The position numbers were made by a program, and so were the translations under genes. From NCBI GenBank assembly GCA_001512505.1, contig LFSC01000038.1:8642-42484 (forward strand): a stretch of DNA of 33,843 nucleotides, read 5' to 3'. Below the pieces are notes generated by a model that did not search any database, had not been told where the DNA came from, and worked only from the letters and a program-made list of their open reading frames with translations. This stretch comes from Clostridiaceae bacterium DTU079 (GTDB taxonomy: Bacteria; Bacillota; Clostridia; Acetivibrionales; Acetivibrionaceae). Position 1 is the first letter of the stretch; each line of letters starts with the position of its first letter. Shown here piece after piece: positions 33,230 through 33,843 of the stretch.

Positions 33230-33709
33230 ATGCGTTTAAAAACAAAACACTTTGACGAAATTGAGATTGAAGAGGAAAAAATAATATATTTCAAAGACGG
33301 AATTCCCGGCTTTGAAGAAATAAAAAAGTATATCGTGCTGTTTGACGGGGATGAAAACTCGCCCTTTAGATGGCTTCAGGCAGTGGACGACGGACAGCTG
33401 GCTTTTGCGGTTGCTGACCCGTTTATGATTGTCAATGATTATGACATAGAAATTCCTCAGGAAGTTGTGGATGTTCTCGAAATTCAAAGTCCCGTGGATG
33501 TTATGATATTATCGATTCTTGTGGTACCGGAAGACCTTTCAAAAATTAGTATGAATTTGAAAGCGCCCATAGTAATCAATACAAAAAATAAGATGGGAAT
33601 GCAGGTTGTCCTTGACACAGATAGATATTCTGTGAGACACTATATCGTAGAAGAACTCCGCAGACGGGAGGTAAATATTGGTGCTGGTTCTCACAAGAAA
33701 GAAGAATGA
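33230..33709 (+). CDS. fliW: Flagellar assembly factor FliW
   Basis: A 159-residue protein with the FliW hallmarks [20 protein letters not shown] and [20 protein letters not shown], and [20 protein letters not shown] near the end. FliW binds flagellin and, when free, binds CsrA and blocks it, so flagellin mRNA is translated only when flagellin is being secreted. GGAGGAG lies 6 bases before the ATG. The last 29 bases overlap csrA, favouring coupled production of the two antagonists. Confidence 0.96.
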   Translation: MRLKTKHFDEIEIEEEKIIYFKDGIPGFEEIKKYIVLFDGDENSPFRWLQAVDDGQLAFAVADPFMIVNDYDIEIPQEVVDVLEIQSPVDVMILSILVVPEDLSKISMNLKAPIVINTKNKMGMQVVLDTDRYSVRHYIVEELRRREVNIGAGSHKKEE

Positions 33710-33843
33710 ATCTATTATTTTAAATGACAATATTGAAATTACTATTGTTGATGTTCAGGGAGATCAAGTGCGTATAGGCATTAATGCTCCTAAAAGTGTT
33801 TCTATTTATAGAAAAGAGATATTTTTAGAAATACAGGCTGAAA
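33681..33843 (+). CDS. csrA: Carbon storage regulator CsrA, partial
   Basis: The first 54 codons, cut by the right edge; the frame is too short to have been obvious. Translation from GTG at 33681-33683 gives [20 protein letters not shown] and then [20 protein letters not shown], an unmistakable CsrA. Full CsrA proteins have about 60 to 75 residues, so only the C-terminal tail is missing. GGGAGG lies about 9 bases before the GTG, within fliW. CsrA binds GGA-containing RNA hairpins and in Bacillus represses flagellin translation; FliW antagonises it. Confidence 0.95.
   Translation, partial: MLVLTRKKNESIILNDNIEITIVDVQGDQVRIGINAPKSVSIYRKEIFLEIQAE

Noticed and set aside
1..33843. Prophage, insertion sequence, defence system, or biosynthetic cluster
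   Set aside because: I saw no integrase, transposase gene, toxin-antitoxin pair, restriction gene or rRNA/tRNA gene; gene order and style are those of conserved core genome throughout.

Overview
The window looks like a chromosomal backbone segment of a low-GC, flagellated, anaerobic Firmicute. Gene content and protein style fit the Acetivibrio (Clostridium) thermocellum group: a V-type ATPase operon, paired 2-hydroxyacyl-CoA dehydratase activase-like proteins, an S-box riboswitch before metK, and Clostridium-style flagellar late genes. The species is inferred from memory of this gene order, not from a search.

Left part (1-12004, all minus strand). Two adjacent genes encode DUF2229-type proteins related to the acyl-CoA dehydratase activase family; the second runs off the left edge. 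To their right lies a complete nine-gene V/A-type ATPase operon, transcribed right to left as H-I-K-E-C-F-A-B-D and closed by a strong terminator at 1837-1888. The K subunit keeps every residue of the known Na+-binding site of the Enterococcus hirae enzyme, so the machine is probably Na+-coupled. An AI-2E family membrane protein gene follows, divergent from the next block.

Middle part (12219-26954, all plus strand). Housekeeping genes: pheA (prephenate dehydratase); a MazG-like gene, gdpP, rplI and dnaB in the conserved Firmicute order; tilS, hpt and ftsH, the same trio order as in Bacillus; a textbook SAM-I riboswitch with its terminator, a leader full of stem-loops, and metK; a small membrane-anchored protein with a GT-A-like segment; recD2; and a comF-family gene.

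Right part (27045-33843, plus strand). A late flagellar operon: yvyF-like, flgM, flgN, two tandem flgK genes, flgL, a yviE-like (DUF6470) gene, fliW and the start of csrA, which overlaps fliW. A candidate sigma-28 promoter lies before flgM. FlgM (anti-sigma-28), FlgN (chaperone), FlgK/FlgL (hook-filament junction) and FliW-CsrA (flagellin translation control) together set the switch from hook completion to filament assembly.

Most of the window is ordinary core genome and I see no clear undescribed system. The points most worth a second look are the stem-loop array between the S-box terminator and metK, the metK terminator that doubles as the ribosome-binding region of the next gene, that gene itself (no known function), the tandem non-identical flgK pair, the inverted repeat just downstream of the promoter before the mazG-like/gdpP operon, and the Na+ signature of the ATPase rotor. 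Several start codons were moved inward from the longest open frame because a good Shine-Dalgarno sequence sits before an internal start; these are noted per gene.
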